Source of the DNA: JAFGSI01 sp041287425
GTDB lineage: Bacteria; Chloroflexota; Anaerolineae; Anaerolineales; Villigracilaceae
Reading direction: 5' to 3'
Assembly: GCA_041287425.1 (NCBI GenBank)
Contig: JBEULG010000038.1
Span: forward strand, 1 to 64,000
DNA length: 64,000 bases
This document shows positions 8,263-16,406 of the stretch, one piece after another. A program made the position numbers and the translations under genes. The notes below the pieces were generated by a model. The model searched no databases. It was given only the letters and a program-made list of their open reading frames with translations, and had not been told where the DNA came from. The stretch's first letter is position 1, and the number at the start of each line of letters is the position of its first letter.

Positions 8263-8993
8263 GCAAAATCTTGGTCATCTCGGATATTCACGCCAACCTG
8301 ACGGCCCTGGAGGCCGTCCTGGCCGACGCCGGCAAGGTGAGCGAGGTCTGGTGCCTGGGAGATATCGTCGGCTATGGGCCAGACCCGAACGACTGCGTCG
8401 AACGGATTCGCGCCCTGCCCAACCTGACCTGTCAGATTGGCAATCACGATGTGGCCGCCATGGGCGAGATGCCCCTGGCCGCCTTCAACACCGAGGCCAA
8501 GCGCTCGCTCTTGTGGCAAAAGGAACAGTTGACGCCCCAGAATCTGGACTTCCTGCGCGGCTGCGCCCGCGACCTCACCGTGCGCGGCGATATTTCGCTG
8601 GTGCATGGCAGCCCGCGCGACCCCATCTGGGAATACGTGCTGAACACCCTGGTTGCCCGCCTGAACCTGAATTATTTCACCACCCCCTGGTGTTTCGTCG
8701 GCCACTCGCATTTTCAGGCCGTCTTTCAATACCGCCAGGCGGATGACAATTTCACCATCGAAATCCCCAAACCGGGAACGCGTTACGAGATGACCGACCG
8801 CGCGATTTTCAACCCCGGCTCGGTGGGCCAGCCGCGCGACCGCGACCCGCGCGCCGCCTATGCCCTCTACTACCCGAAGACCCATCTGTGGGAACCGCGC
8901 CGCGTGGAGTACGATATCAAGGCCGTCCAGAAACGCATCCTGGAGGCTGGCCTGCCCCAGCGCCACGCCGACCGCCTGAGCGGCGGCTGGTGA
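8259..8993 (+). CDS. Metallophosphoesterase (YfcE/MJ0936-like)
   Basis: This 244-residue protein has the metallophosphoesterase motifs ISDIHANL, LGDIVGYGPDP, IGNHDVA, LVHGSP and GHSHF in the usual order. Small members of this group are broad phosphodiesterases or phosphatases, and the natural substrate is unknown. FNPGSVGQPRDRDPRAAY near the end is the conserved C-terminal strand and loop of the group. The gene is coupled to coaBC by an ATGA overlap, but whether it takes part in CoA metabolism cannot be told from sequence. Confidence 0.85.
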   Translation: MSKILVISDIHANLTALEAVLADAGKVSEVWCLGDIVGYGPDPNDCVERIRALPNLTCQIGNHDVAAMGEMPLAAFNTEAKRSLLWQKEQLTPQNLDFLRGCARDLTVRGDISLVHGSPRDPIWEYVLNTLVARLNLNYFTTPWCFVGHSHFQAVFQYRQADDNFTIEIPKPGTRYEMTDRAIFNPGSVGQPRDRDPRAAYALYYPKTHLWEPRRVEYDIKAVQKRILEAGLPQRHADRLSGGW

Positions 8994-9075
8994 ACGCTTC
9001 CTCCGGCTGACGGAACTTTCGCAGCAGGGGGAACGTCTTGAGAATAAATTCGTTCAGCGTGGAGGAGAAAACGCT

Positions 9076-9999
9076 ATGAAAAAGAACCTCGTCTTCATTT
9101 TTATGCCGTTGGCCGTGCTGGCTTTGCTCCTGTCGGCCTGCAGAGCGGCCAACCGGCAGGTGCCGGCACCGTCCGTCGAAATGGTCGTCTCGAACGAGTC
9201 GCCCGGCCTGGTCCAAGAAGTGACTGCCGGCGCGCCGGGAAGCCAGCCGGTCGCCTTCGACAGCGCCGCGCCGACCGACCGGCTGGTCATCATGAACGCC
9301 GAATTGCAAATCGTCGTCTCTGACCCGGCCGCCAAGGTGCAGGCCATCGCCGACCTGGCGGCGCGCATGGGCGGTTTCGTGGTCGAGATGAACGTTTACC
9401 AGATCCGCACCAGCAGCGGGCAGCAGGTCCCCGAAGGTTTCGTCCGCATCCGCGTCCCGGCCGCCGACCTGGAGCGGGCGCTGACCGAGATCAAAGCCGA
9501 CGCCGTCGAAGTACGCAGCGAGACTCGCAGCGGGCAGGATGTCACCCAACAGTACACCGACCTGCAGTCCCAGTTGCGTCACCTGCAGGCCGCCGAGGCC
9601 GAGTTGATGGAAATCATGGAAGAAGCCACCGACACCCAGGATGTGCTGGATGTCTTCAATCAACTCGAATACTACCGCGCCCAGATCGAGACCGTGCGCG
9701 GGCAAATCCAATACTACGAGCAGTCCGCCGCCTATTCGCTGATCAGCGTGACCGTAGTCGCCGAGGAGACCGTCCAACCGATTCAAATCGGCCCGTGGAC
9801 GCCCAAGGGTGCGCTGAACGAAGCCGTTCAGGACCTGGTGCGCTTCCTGCAAGGCTTCGCCGACTTCCTGATTCGCTTCTTCCTGTACATTCTGCCGGTG
9901 ATGATTTTGATTTTTGGCCCGCCGGCTCTGGTCGTGTGGGGCATCGCGACGCTCGTCAGGCGCGGCCGCCGCAAGAAGGCCCCTCCCGCTTCTTCCTGA
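9076..9999 (+). CDS. DUF4349 lipoprotein with coiled coil and C-terminal membrane helix
   Basis: This 307-residue protein starts with a lipoprotein signal (lipobox LLSAC, Cys at residue 22). Residues about 75-250 match the DUF4349 pattern: a beta-alpha-beta unit (RLVIMNAELQIVVSD, VRIRVPAADLERALTEI), a long coiled coil containing QQYTDLQSQLRHLQAAEAEL, and a returning strand (YSLISVTVVAEE). A membrane helix at about 268-295 (FLIRFFLYILPVMILIFGPP) is followed by a basic tail. The family is of unknown function and is common in Gram-positive bacteria and Chloroflexota. A GGAGGAG ribosome binding site precedes the ATG. Confidence 0.85.
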   Translation: MKKNLVFIFMPLAVLALLLSACRAANRQVPAPSVEMVVSNESPGLVQEVTAGAPGSQPVAFDSAAPTDRLVIMNAELQIVVSDPAAKVQAIADLAARMGGFVVEMNVYQIRTSSGQQVPEGFVRIRVPAADLERALTEIKADAVEVRSETRSGQDVTQQYTDLQSQLRHLQAAEAELMEIMEEATDTQDVLDVFNQLEYYRAQIETVRGQIQYYEQSAAYSLISVTVVAEETVQPIQIGPWTPKGALNEAVQDLVRFLQGFADFLIRFFLYILPVMILIFGPPALVVWGIATLVRRGRRKKAPPASS

Positions 10000-10007
10000 C
10001 CTCTCCG

Positions 10008-10130
10008 GAGGGACTGTCCCACAAAGCGATAAGCAGAGGGCCGGCCGCCGCTCGATTCGGCGGCCGGCAAGGTCTTGCGCCGCAGGCGGCAACGAAATGG
10101 AATTGCGCCCCACTTGTGGGACAGTTCCTC
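10008..10130. repeat. Short element with inverted ends between the DUF4349 gene and rsmG
   Basis: GAGGGACTGTCCCACAA (10008-10024) and TTGTGGGACAGTTCCTC (10114-10130) are inverted with one mismatch in 17. A second perfect hairpin (GCCGGCCGCCG against CGGCGGCCGGC, about 10040-10069) sits inside. This 123-bp unit is non-coding and looks like a miniature mobile or palindromic element, distinct from the family at 4920. Its right end abuts the rsmG -10 element. Confidence 0.75.
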
Positions 10131-10131
10131 T

Positions 10132-10137
10132 TATAAT
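10132..10137 (+). promoter_or_regulatory. -10 element of rsmG
   Basis: TATAAT ends seven bases before the rsmG ATG, with no ribosome binding site in between. This placement predicts a leaderless transcript. A good -35 is not seen; the inverted repeat end occupies that region. Confidence 0.5.
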
Positions 10138-10144
10138 TGAAATC

Positions 10145-10855
10145 ATGGAGAAGTTGATTCGCGCCGCCCAGGAATTGTTTGGCGTTCATCTGACCGGCCG
10201 CCAGGTGGTGGCCCTGATGACCTTCGAGCGCGAACTGCTGGCCTGGAACGAGCGCGTCAATCTGACCGCCCTCCGCGACGCGGAGAGCATCCGCACCAAA
10301 CACTTCCTCGACTCGTTCTCCTGTGTTCTGGCCTGGAAGGGGCGTCCGCCGAGGCGGCTGGTGGATGTCGGCACGGGGGCGGGCTTCCCCGGCCTGCCGC
10401 TCAAGATTCTCTACCCCTCGCTGCAACTGACGCTGGTCGAATCGGTGGGCAAGAAGACCGCTTTCCTGCGCCACATCGTCGCGACCCTGAAACTGGAGCA
10501 GGTGGAGGTGCTCACCGCCCGCGCCGAGGAGGTGGGGCAGATGCCCGCCCACCGCGAGCGCTACGACTGGGCGGTGGCGCGCGCCGTGGCCAATTTGCCC
10601 ATCCTGAGCGAGTATCTCCTGCCGCTGGTGCGGGTCGGCGGCTGCATGCTGGCCCAGAAAGGTGCCAGCGGGCCGGCCGAGGCCAACAAGGCCGCTCACG
10701 CCATCACGGTGCTCGGCGGGAGCGTCAAACAGTTGATTGGCGTCAAGATTCCGGGGGTGGACGAAGACCGTTACCTGCTGGTGGTGGAAAAGATCGCCGC
10801 CACGCCCAAGGCCTATCCCCGCAAGCCGGGCGTGCCGGCCAAGAAGCCGCTGTGA
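10145..10855 (+). CDS. rsmG: 16S rRNA (guanine-527-N7)-methyltransferase
   Basis: This 236-residue protein methylates N7 of G527 in 16S rRNA using S-adenosylmethionine. The family motifs are clear: WNERVNLTALRD, KHFLDSF, the SAM-binding VDVGTGAGFPGLPLKI (about residue 77), LVESVGKKTAFLRH, and AVARAVANLPILSEY. A short basic tail (RKPGVPAKKP) ends the protein. The ATG at 10145 was chosen because it immediately follows the -10 element and gives the usual N-terminus. Loss of this methylation confers low-level streptomycin resistance in other bacteria. Confidence 0.93.
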   Translation: MEKLIRAAQELFGVHLTGRQVVALMTFERELLAWNERVNLTALRDAESIRTKHFLDSFSCVLAWKGRPPRRLVDVGTGAGFPGLPLKILYPSLQLTLVESVGKKTAFLRHIVATLKLEQVEVLTARAEEVGQMPAHRERYDWAVARAVANLPILSEYLLPLVRVGGCMLAQKGASGPAEANKAAHAITVLGGSVKQLIGVKIPGVDEDRYLLVVEKIAATPKAYPRKPGVPAKKPL

Positions 10856-10895
10856 GGTCCCGGCAGGATAGAACCCCGCCAGGAATCTTTTTTCA

Positions 10896-11264
10896 TCAGC
10901 AATTCTTTTCGTCCAGGAGGGTGACCACGTCCTGCGTGGCGGTCGGGATGACGCACAGGAAGACGAAGTCCTCGTCGCCGATGTTCTGGTACCAGTGCGG
11001 CGCCCCGGCCGGGATGAAGACCACGTCCCCGGCCTGGACCTCGAATTCTTCCCCATGGATGCTGATGCGGGCGCGGCCCTGCAGCACGTACTGGCCGTGC
11101 TCGACCGTGTTGGTGTGATTGGGCATCCCGCCGCCGGGCGCCATGCGGAAGCGCCGGATGGCGAAGTTGGGCGCCTCCTGGCCCGAGAGAAGCACCTGGA
11201 TGGTGGTGAAATCGCCGGCCTGGACTTCGTTTTCAGGCACGTCATTCGAGTGTTTGACAGGCAT
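10896..11264 (-). CDS. Single-domain cupin protein
   Basis: This 122-residue beta-barrel protein has a cupin motif 1 of the form NHTNTVEHGQYVLQGRA (His, His/Glu metal ligands) and motif 2 GDVVFIPAGAPHWYQN with the second His. It should bind one divalent metal. Stand-alone cupins of this size include isomerases, dioxygenases and sensors, so the reaction is unknown. The ATG at 11264 has a GAGGAGG ribosome binding site; an in-frame GTG at 11285 is less likely. It is convergent with rsmG and lies upstream of nothing in the same direction, as recF ends 31 bases before it would begin. Confidence 0.8.
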   Translation of the reverse strand: MPVKHSNDVPENEVQAGDFTTIQVLLSGQEAPNFAIRRFRMAPGGGMPNHTNTVEHGQYVLQGRARISIHGEEFEVQAGDVVFIPAGAPHWYQNIGDEDFVFLCVIPTATQDVVTLLDEKNC

Positions 11265-11295
11265 CTCATCCTCCTCGCTGTTCACGGAATGCCGA

Positions 11296-12501
11296 TTACG
11301 GCTTGTGGTTCACTTTTCCTGCCTCCACTTCCCAAAGCGTGGCTTTCTCTACGAATGCCGGGGCGAACAATTTCAGGTCGGTGGTGGTCAGCAGGACTTG
11401 TTCGATATCCTCGATGAAGGTCAGCAAGTCAGCGCGGCGCTGGAGGTCGAGTTCGGCCAAGACCTCGTCCAGCAAAAGCACCGGCCACTGACCGGTTTTA
11501 TCCTTCATCCACTCGACTTCGGCCAGTTTGAGGGCCAGCAGGGCAGTGCGCACCTGGCCGCGCGAGCCGTAGTCGCCCAGGTCGAGGCCGTCGGCCAGGA
11601 AGCGCAGTTCGTCGCGGTGGGGGCCGAGGGTCGTCACGCCGCGGGCGATTTCCTCGGCCCGCACCTGGCGCAGGCGCTCGAGGAAGCCGAGGCGAATCTC
11701 CTCCTGGCTGAGGCCGCTGCGGTCGAGGGGCGTGTCGAGGCGCAGGGACATCTGTCCCGCCGGACGCGGCAGGGGGTCGTAGGCCGGCTGATAGTCGAGG
11801 CGCAAGATTTCTTTTCCATGCGTCAGGGCGCGGTGGATGTGAGCGGCACGCTGTTCGATCTCGCGGAGGGCGGCGATGCGGGCGGCGATCAGCGCCGCGC
11901 CGGCACGGCTGAGGAGGTCGTCCCACGAATCCAATTGGGCCGGGTCGCCGCCGCGCTCGGCCAGCAGTTTGAGCAGAGCGTTGCGCTGGCTCAGGGCCTG
12001 GCTGTACTCGCTCAAATGGGCGGCATAGGCGGGGACAGTCTGCGCCAGCGCCAGGTTCAGGTAGCGGCGGCGCTCGTCCGGCCCGCCCTCGATGATGCCG
12101 GCCATCTGGGGGACGAAGAGGACGGCGTTGAAATGTCCGATGACCTCGGACAGCGGGCGTTTGACGCCGTCGAGCAGAATTTCCTTGCGCAGGCGCTGGC
12201 CGTTCGCCCCAACCGGTTCGAGAATCAGGCGCGCTTCCAGACGGTGAGCGGCGCGGCCGCGCTGATATTCGGCGACCACCCGTCCAACCGCCAGGTCTTT
12301 GCGGGCCTCCAGGAAGTTGACCAGTTGGCGGTCGGCGTGAGTCTGGAACGAGGTAAAAGTCGCCAGGAAATAGATGGCTTCCAGGAGGGTCGTCTTGCCC
12401 TGGGCGTTGCTGCCCACCAGCAGCACAACCCGCCGGGGCACGTCCAGGTCCAGGCGGGCAAAACTGCGAAAGTTGGTCAGCGAGAGATGGGTCAGATACA
12501 C
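11296..12501 (-). CDS. recF: DNA replication and repair protein RecF
   Basis: This 401-residue SMC-like ATPase loads RecA at gaps in damaged DNA with RecO and RecR. Motifs: N-terminal LTNFRSFARLDLD, Walker A GSNAQGKT (about 30-37), the RecF signature LGPHRDEL (about 298), and Walker B LLLDEVLAELD (about 355). I place the start at GTG 12501 (VYLTHLSLTNFRSF), ten bases after the def stop, because the family begins a few residues before the LxNFR strand. The frame remains open farther upstream only in antisense overlap with def. It is not next to dnaA, dnaN or gyrB as in many genomes, but paired with def. Confidence 0.9.
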   Translation of the reverse strand: MYLTHLSLTNFRSFARLDLDVPRRVVLLVGSNAQGKTTLLEAIYFLATFTSFQTHADRQLVNFLEARKDLAVGRVVAEYQRGRAAHRLEARLILEPVGANGQRLRKEILLDGVKRPLSEVIGHFNAVLFVPQMAGIIEGGPDERRRYLNLALAQTVPAYAAHLSEYSQALSQRNALLKLLAERGGDPAQLDSWDDLLSRAGAALIAARIAALREIEQRAAHIHRALTHGKEILRLDYQPAYDPLPRPAGQMSLRLDTPLDRSGLSQEEIRLGFLERLRQVRAEEIARGVTTLGPHRDELRFLADGLDLGDYGSRGQVRTALLALKLAEVEWMKDKTGQWPVLLLDEVLAELDLQRRADLLTFIEDIEQVLLTTTDLKLFAPAFVEKATLWEVEAGKVNHKP

Positions 12502-12511
12502 GTCGCGGCGC

Positions 12512-13018
12512 TCAAACGTTATCTTCCACCGGCTCGGCCGGCTGCCAGACGCGCAGGGCGCGGTCGGTGTAAAGGATGCCGTCCAGGTGGTCAATTTCAT
12601 GCTGGAAGATGCGCGCCAGCCAGCCGGTGGCCTTGATTTTGAGCGGCTGGCCGCGGCGGGTCTGGCCGCGGATGGTGATGGCCAGGTCGCGTTCCACCTC
12701 GCCTTGCAGGCCGGGGATGGACAGACAGGCCTCCACGGCGATTTCCTTTTCCGGGGAGCGCTGGCGGATTTCGGGGTTGACGACCACGAAGAGTTTCTTG
12801 GGGGCGGCCTCGTCTTCGTCGTCCTCCGGATACTCGACGACGATGACGCGCGCGGAGATGCCCACCTGCGGAGCAGCCAGGCCCACGCCGGGGGCGGCGC
12901 GCATGGTCTCGATCATATCGTCCACCAGGGTTTGCAGGTCGGAGTCGAAACGGGTCACCGGCCGGGCCTTGCGGCGCAGGATGGGGTCGGGGAGAGTCAC
13001 AATCGGTCGAATGGTCAT
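12512..13018 (-). CDS. def: Peptide deformylase
   Basis: This 168-residue metalloenzyme removes the formyl group from nascent proteins. All three signature motifs are present: GVGLAAPQVG (about 44), EACLSIPG (about 95, Cys metal ligand) and QHEIDHLDG (about 138, two His ligands and catalytic Glu). An acidic insertion (EYPEDDEDEAAPKK) lies between the first two. recF follows 10 bases downstream, so the pair probably forms one transcript. Confidence 0.93.
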   Translation of the reverse strand: MTIRPIVTLPDPILRRKARPVTRFDSDLQTLVDDMIETMRAAPGVGLAAPQVGISARVIVVEYPEDDEDEAAPKKLFVVVNPEIRQRSPEKEIAVEACLSIPGLQGEVERDLAITIRGQTRRGQPLKIKATGWLARIFQHEIDHLDGILYTDRALRVWQPAEPVEDNV

Positions 13019-13051
13019 GGAATCACCGCTAAAAAAGAATGTCAGGGAGGC

Positions 13052-14722
13052 CTATTTTACTTCACTTTCGTCCGTTTTCTGCTGGCTCTGTTCGCGGCGG
13101 AATTCTTCGGCGCTCTGGTGGTAGGTGGCCAGCCAGGAGGCCATGCGCTCCCGCTCGGCGGCGGCCTCCGCCTGACGCTTGGCCTCCAGCCGGGCGACGC
13201 GCCGCTGGTCAATATCCTGCTGGACGGTCGGCGGGTCCTGTACATCCTGGAAGACCAATTGCGTCCCGCCGACGGAGATGTACACATCGCCGTAATTCAG
13301 CAACACCTTCAGGAAGGTGTCGCGCTTGTACTCGGTGCTCAGGATGTTGTCGAGCGAGGCCGATTTGCGCTCCTCGCGCCCGAAGGGCGTGCGGTCAATG
13401 TCGAAAATTTGATCCTGGGTGACCTGGAACTTGTCGTTGCGCCAATCAATGTACTGATACAACCACCACAGGAAGGCGCCGAAGAAGGCCAGCAGCAGGA
13501 TGAGCGAGAACACCCCCAGGTTCGGGCCGTTCCGATACCAGTCGTAGCCAAGCAGGACAAGCATGGTTAGCCCCGTCAGCCCCGGCGCCCAGGTCTGTTT
13601 GAACAGGACGAAGTAGTGTTTGCGGTAGGTGATCGTCCCGCCGCTCTCGACGATACGGATGCTGAAAAGATTGCCGAACAAAGCCCGCCCCAGCCCTCGC
13701 CGCGAGGCGGGAGGCAGGAGGGCCGGTTCCTGCTGCCTGGGCGGGGGAGGCGGGGCGGCCAGGCCGAGTTTTTCACGGATGGCGCGCTTCATCGCCTCCA
13801 CATCGGCCTGACGGGCCATCGCCCGGCTGCGGCTCCAGTATTCCTCGATCATCTGCGCCGCCTGCTGAGGCCGGAACACCTGTGTGAACAGAATGCGCCC
13901 GACAAAGGTGCGAATGATGACGGTGCCGTAGTCCAGGATGCGGCCGACTTGGTCGGTCTCGACCCCCACCGACAGGATGGTGCTGAGGGGCGCCTCCTGG
14001 CGGCTGTCGTAGATGCCGATGGTCTTCTCCAGCCGAATCACGCGCAGGTTGGTCACGATGTAATAATCGTTGCTCCAATCCAGCCATTTCCAAATCATCC
14101 ATACGGCGATGAGCGTCAGCGCCAGCGACCCCAAGTCGAGGAAGATGACGGAGGGGAAAGCAAAGAAGAAAATGATGAACAAAATCGGCAGAATCAGGGC
14201 CAGGGTGGGGGCGAAGAGGGCCTGCAGCAAGACCACCGTATGCTTGCGGGCCAGGAAGTAAATCGATTCGTTTGCCTGAAGCCATTTGAATCGCAGCCGG
14301 CGGATGAGGCGGTGGCTGTCGATGGCGACCTGGAAGTTGCGGCGCAGGGCGGGCACCTGCTTGAGGAGTTGCTCAAAATCTCGGCGGTGGAGTATCAGCG
14401 TCAACCCCTCGCTGCGGGCGGTGACCGAGGCGGAACGCCGATGATGACGCCGCAACAGCGCCTCCTCGCCGAAATAATCCCCCTCCGTCAGGAAGCCCAG
14501 TCTCTTGAGGCGTCGGCCGCGGCCGGTCGAGACCTCCACCTGGCCGCGATAGACGATGAAGAACGTTTCCCCGTGATCGCCCTGCCTGACGATGGTTTCG
14601 CCCGCCTCGAAACGCTTTTCCTGCAATTTCTCGGAGATTTCGGCCAATTGGTCGTCGTTCAGGCCGCGGAAGATATGCAGCCGCTTGATGAAATTTTGCC
14701 GCTCGGCAACGCTGAGGTTCAC
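13052..14722 (-). CDS. Membrane protein with cyclic-nucleotide-binding domain and two bacterial PH domains
   Basis: This 556-residue protein begins with a cNMP-binding domain (about 15-130), including RFEAGETIVRQGDHGETFFI and the phosphate-binding cassette DYFGEEALLRRHHRRSASVT, whose Arg contacts the cyclic phosphate in the family. Two hydrophobic hairpins (about 165-215 and 375-430) alternate with two PH-like (bPH_2) domains, marked by WSNDYYIVTNLRVIRLEKT and WRNDKFQVTQDQIFDIDRT. A charged helical tail (EAKRQAEAAAERERMASWL) ends it. It should be an inner-membrane sensor with cytoplasmic ligand-binding modules. A cAMP source, the CHASE2 cyclase, is encoded at 20911. The output is unknown. Confidence 0.8.
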   Translation of the reverse strand: MNLSVAERQNFIKRLHIFRGLNDDQLAEISEKLQEKRFEAGETIVRQGDHGETFFIVYRGQVEVSTGRGRRLKRLGFLTEGDYFGEEALLRRHHRRSASVTARSEGLTLILHRRDFEQLLKQVPALRRNFQVAIDSHRLIRRLRFKWLQANESIYFLARKHTVVLLQALFAPTLALILPILFIIFFFAFPSVIFLDLGSLALTLIAVWMIWKWLDWSNDYYIVTNLRVIRLEKTIGIYDSRQEAPLSTILSVGVETDQVGRILDYGTVIIRTFVGRILFTQVFRPQQAAQMIEEYWSRSRAMARQADVEAMKRAIREKLGLAAPPPPPRQQEPALLPPASRRGLGRALFGNLFSIRIVESGGTITYRKHYFVLFKQTWAPGLTGLTMLVLLGYDWYRNGPNLGVFSLILLLAFFGAFLWWLYQYIDWRNDKFQVTQDQIFDIDRTPFGREERKSASLDNILSTEYKRDTFLKVLLNYGDVYISVGGTQLVFQDVQDPPTVQQDIDQRRVARLEAKRQAEAAAERERMASWLATYHQSAEEFRREQSQQKTDESEVK

Positions 14723-14804
14723 ATTTCGATTCTAGCATGAAATCAGCGCTTGTCGGTGAGAAAGTGGGGAGAGAGGGGATGGATGGCGTTCGATTGAAAA
14801 CCGC

Positions 14805-14833
14805 TTGACAAAATGAAACAAATGTTCTACAAT
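14805..14833 (+). promoter_or_regulatory. Sigma-70 promoter of the four-helix membrane protein gene
   Basis: TTGACA (14805-14810) and TACAAT (14828-14833) are separated by 17 bases, near the ideal housekeeping promoter. The transcript would have a leader of about 125 bases before the ATG at 14967. Confidence 0.8.
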
Positions 14834-14858
14834 ATATGCAAACATAGAACATTCGTTC
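14821..14858 (+). promoter_or_regulatory. Palindromic operator and LexA-like box over the promoter
   Basis: AATGTTCTA (14821-14829) and TAGAACATT (14845-14853) are perfect inverted arms 15 bases apart, straddling the -10. The right arm also forms GAAC-ATTC-GTTC (14847-14858), which fits the GAAC-N4-GTTC core of Gram-positive SOS boxes. A repressor bound here would cover the transcription start. Confidence 0.5.
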
Positions 14859-14966
14859 GATTTGCAACTGCTCCTCATCCGCCGCCCAAACCCGACCGTT
14901 CGCCTGTTGAGAGCAGTTCCGACTTCCGAACCCAATTTTGTTCATATTACAACAAAGGAGGTTGTA

Positions 14967-15701
14967 ATGAACACCACTTACAGCAAGAGCCGCGGGGTCG
15001 GTTCCGCCTTCAAGGGACTCTCCCTCCGGCGCGGGTTGGCCTGGGGCTTGATCATCATCGGAGCGCTGCTCGCCTTCGAAATTTTCAATTACAGCACGAC
15101 CCAATACGCCCTGGCCGATGTGCTGGGCGATTTGAGGTTCGCCGGCATGCGCTGGGCCACCATCCTGGCCATCGCTTTCTGCGGCATTGACTTTGCCGGC
15201 ATCGCCCGCCTGTTCACCCCCGAACAGGGCCGCGACGAACCCGCCGAGGTCTGGTATCTCTTCGGGGCCTGGCTGCTGGCCGCAGCGATGAACGCTCTGC
15301 TCACCTGGTGGGGCGTCAAGGCCGCCATCGTCAACAACCCGTCGGTCCCCAGCGCGGTGATCGCCAGCGATACGCTGGTCAAGGTGGTGCCGGTCTTCGT
15401 CGCCATCATGGTCTGGATGATTCGGGTGCTCATCATCGGCACCTTTTCGATTGCCGGAGAACGCCTCTTCAGCCAGGCGGAGGTCGGTCTCGCTCCCGCC
15501 AAGCGGAGCGCGCCTCTGCTGCAACCGGCCAGCCAGTTGACTCCCCGCCGTCCGGCCGTCAGCGGTTCGTACCGCCCGGCGGCGCGGCCGCGGCCGGCGC
15601 CCACCTACGGCGCCCGCCCCGAGCCAACCTATCACAACCTTTCGATGAGCGCCCGGCCGGTTCACGAGCCGGAGTACACCGACCCCGTCCGGCACGCCTA
15701 G
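14967..15701 (+). CDS. Four-helix membrane protein of unknown function
   Basis: This 244-residue protein has about four membrane helices in its first 160 residues (GLAWGLIIIGALLAFEIF, WATILAIAFCGIDFAGIARL, WYLFGAWLLAAAMNALLTWW, LVKVVPVFVAIMVWMIRVLI). A soluble Pro/Arg/Ala-rich tail (RRPAVSGSYRPAARPRPAP) follows. I do not recognise the family. A very strong RBS (AAAGGAGG) precedes the ATG. The promoter has a good consensus and carries a LexA-like palindrome, so expression may respond to DNA damage or another repressor. A lytic transglycosylase gene follows six bases after its stop. Confidence 0.75.
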   Translation: MNTTYSKSRGVGSAFKGLSLRRGLAWGLIIIGALLAFEIFNYSTTQYALADVLGDLRFAGMRWATILAIAFCGIDFAGIARLFTPEQGRDEPAEVWYLFGAWLLAAAMNALLTWWGVKAAIVNNPSVPSAVIASDTLVKVVPVFVAIMVWMIRVLIIGTFSIAGERLFSQAEVGLAPAKRSAPLLQPASQLTPRRPAVSGSYRPAARPRPAPTYGARPEPTYHNLSMSARPVHEPEYTDPVRHA

Positions 15702-15707
15702 CCGTCC

Positions 15708-16394
15708 ATGCCTCCCAACGCCCCCCCGTCTCCTCCCGCACGGGCAGCCGCCTCCCCCACCGGAGGCGGTTGTCTATCTGAGGCCCTCTTGCCGCCGCTG
15801 GCGGTGCTGGCGGTAAGCGTTTGCCTGGCGACTTTGCTGCTGGGCGCTCCCGCCGGCTCGAGCACTCCGCCGCCTTCGGGAAGCGCCGAGGGGATTTCGC
15901 CTGTCTTCACGCCCGAGGTCGCTCACTGGGCCGCCTGGATTCGACTCTGGGCGGCCGAGGCGGGCGTGGACCCGAATCTGGCCGCGACGGTCATGCAAAT
16001 CGAATCCTGCGGCGACCCGCGCGCCCGCTCCTCCGCCGGCGCGCTCGGCCTGTTCCAGGTGATGCCCTACCACTTTGCTCCCGGCGAGAATCCCTTCGAC
16101 CCGGCGACGAACGCCCGCCGCGGCCTGGCCTATCTGCGCCGCGCCCTGATGGCCGCCGGCGGCGAGGCACGCCTGGCCTTGGCCGGATACAACGGCGGCA
16201 TTGGCCTCATCGGGCGCAGTGAACTGGACTGGCCGGCCGAAACGCGGCGGTACGTTTACTGGGGCAGCGGAATCTACGCCGAAGCCGTCAGCGGGGCACA
16301 GGAAAGCCTCCGCCTGCAAGAGTGGCTGGCGGCGGGCGGAGACGGATTGTGCCGGCGGGCGCGGCTCAGTCTGGGGCTGGGAGCAAACAGATGA
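15708..16394 (+). CDS. Lytic transglycosylase (SLT domain)
   Basis: This 228-residue protein has an N-terminal hydrophobic segment (about 26-46, LLPPLAVLAVSVCLATLLLG) that should export or anchor it. The goose-lysozyme/SLT domain occupies about 70-190: MQIESCGDPRARSSAGALGL contains the catalytic Glu, followed by LFQVMPYHF and the LALAGYNGG motif. It should cleave the MurNAc-GlcNAc bond of peptidoglycan with formation of anhydro-muramic acid. It follows the membrane protein gene with six bases between and converges with the histidine kinase gene 12 bases beyond its end. Confidence 0.85.
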   Translation: MPPNAPPSPPARAAASPTGGGCLSEALLPPLAVLAVSVCLATLLLGAPAGSSTPPPSGSAEGISPVFTPEVAHWAAWIRLWAAEAGVDPNLAATVMQIESCGDPRARSSAGALGLFQVMPYHFAPGENPFDPATNARRGLAYLRRALMAAGGEARLALAGYNGGIGLIGRSELDWPAETRRYVYWGSGIYAEAVSGAQESLRLQEWLAAGGDGLCRRARLSLGLGANR

Positions 16395-16406
16395 GAGGGC
16401 GGGAAA

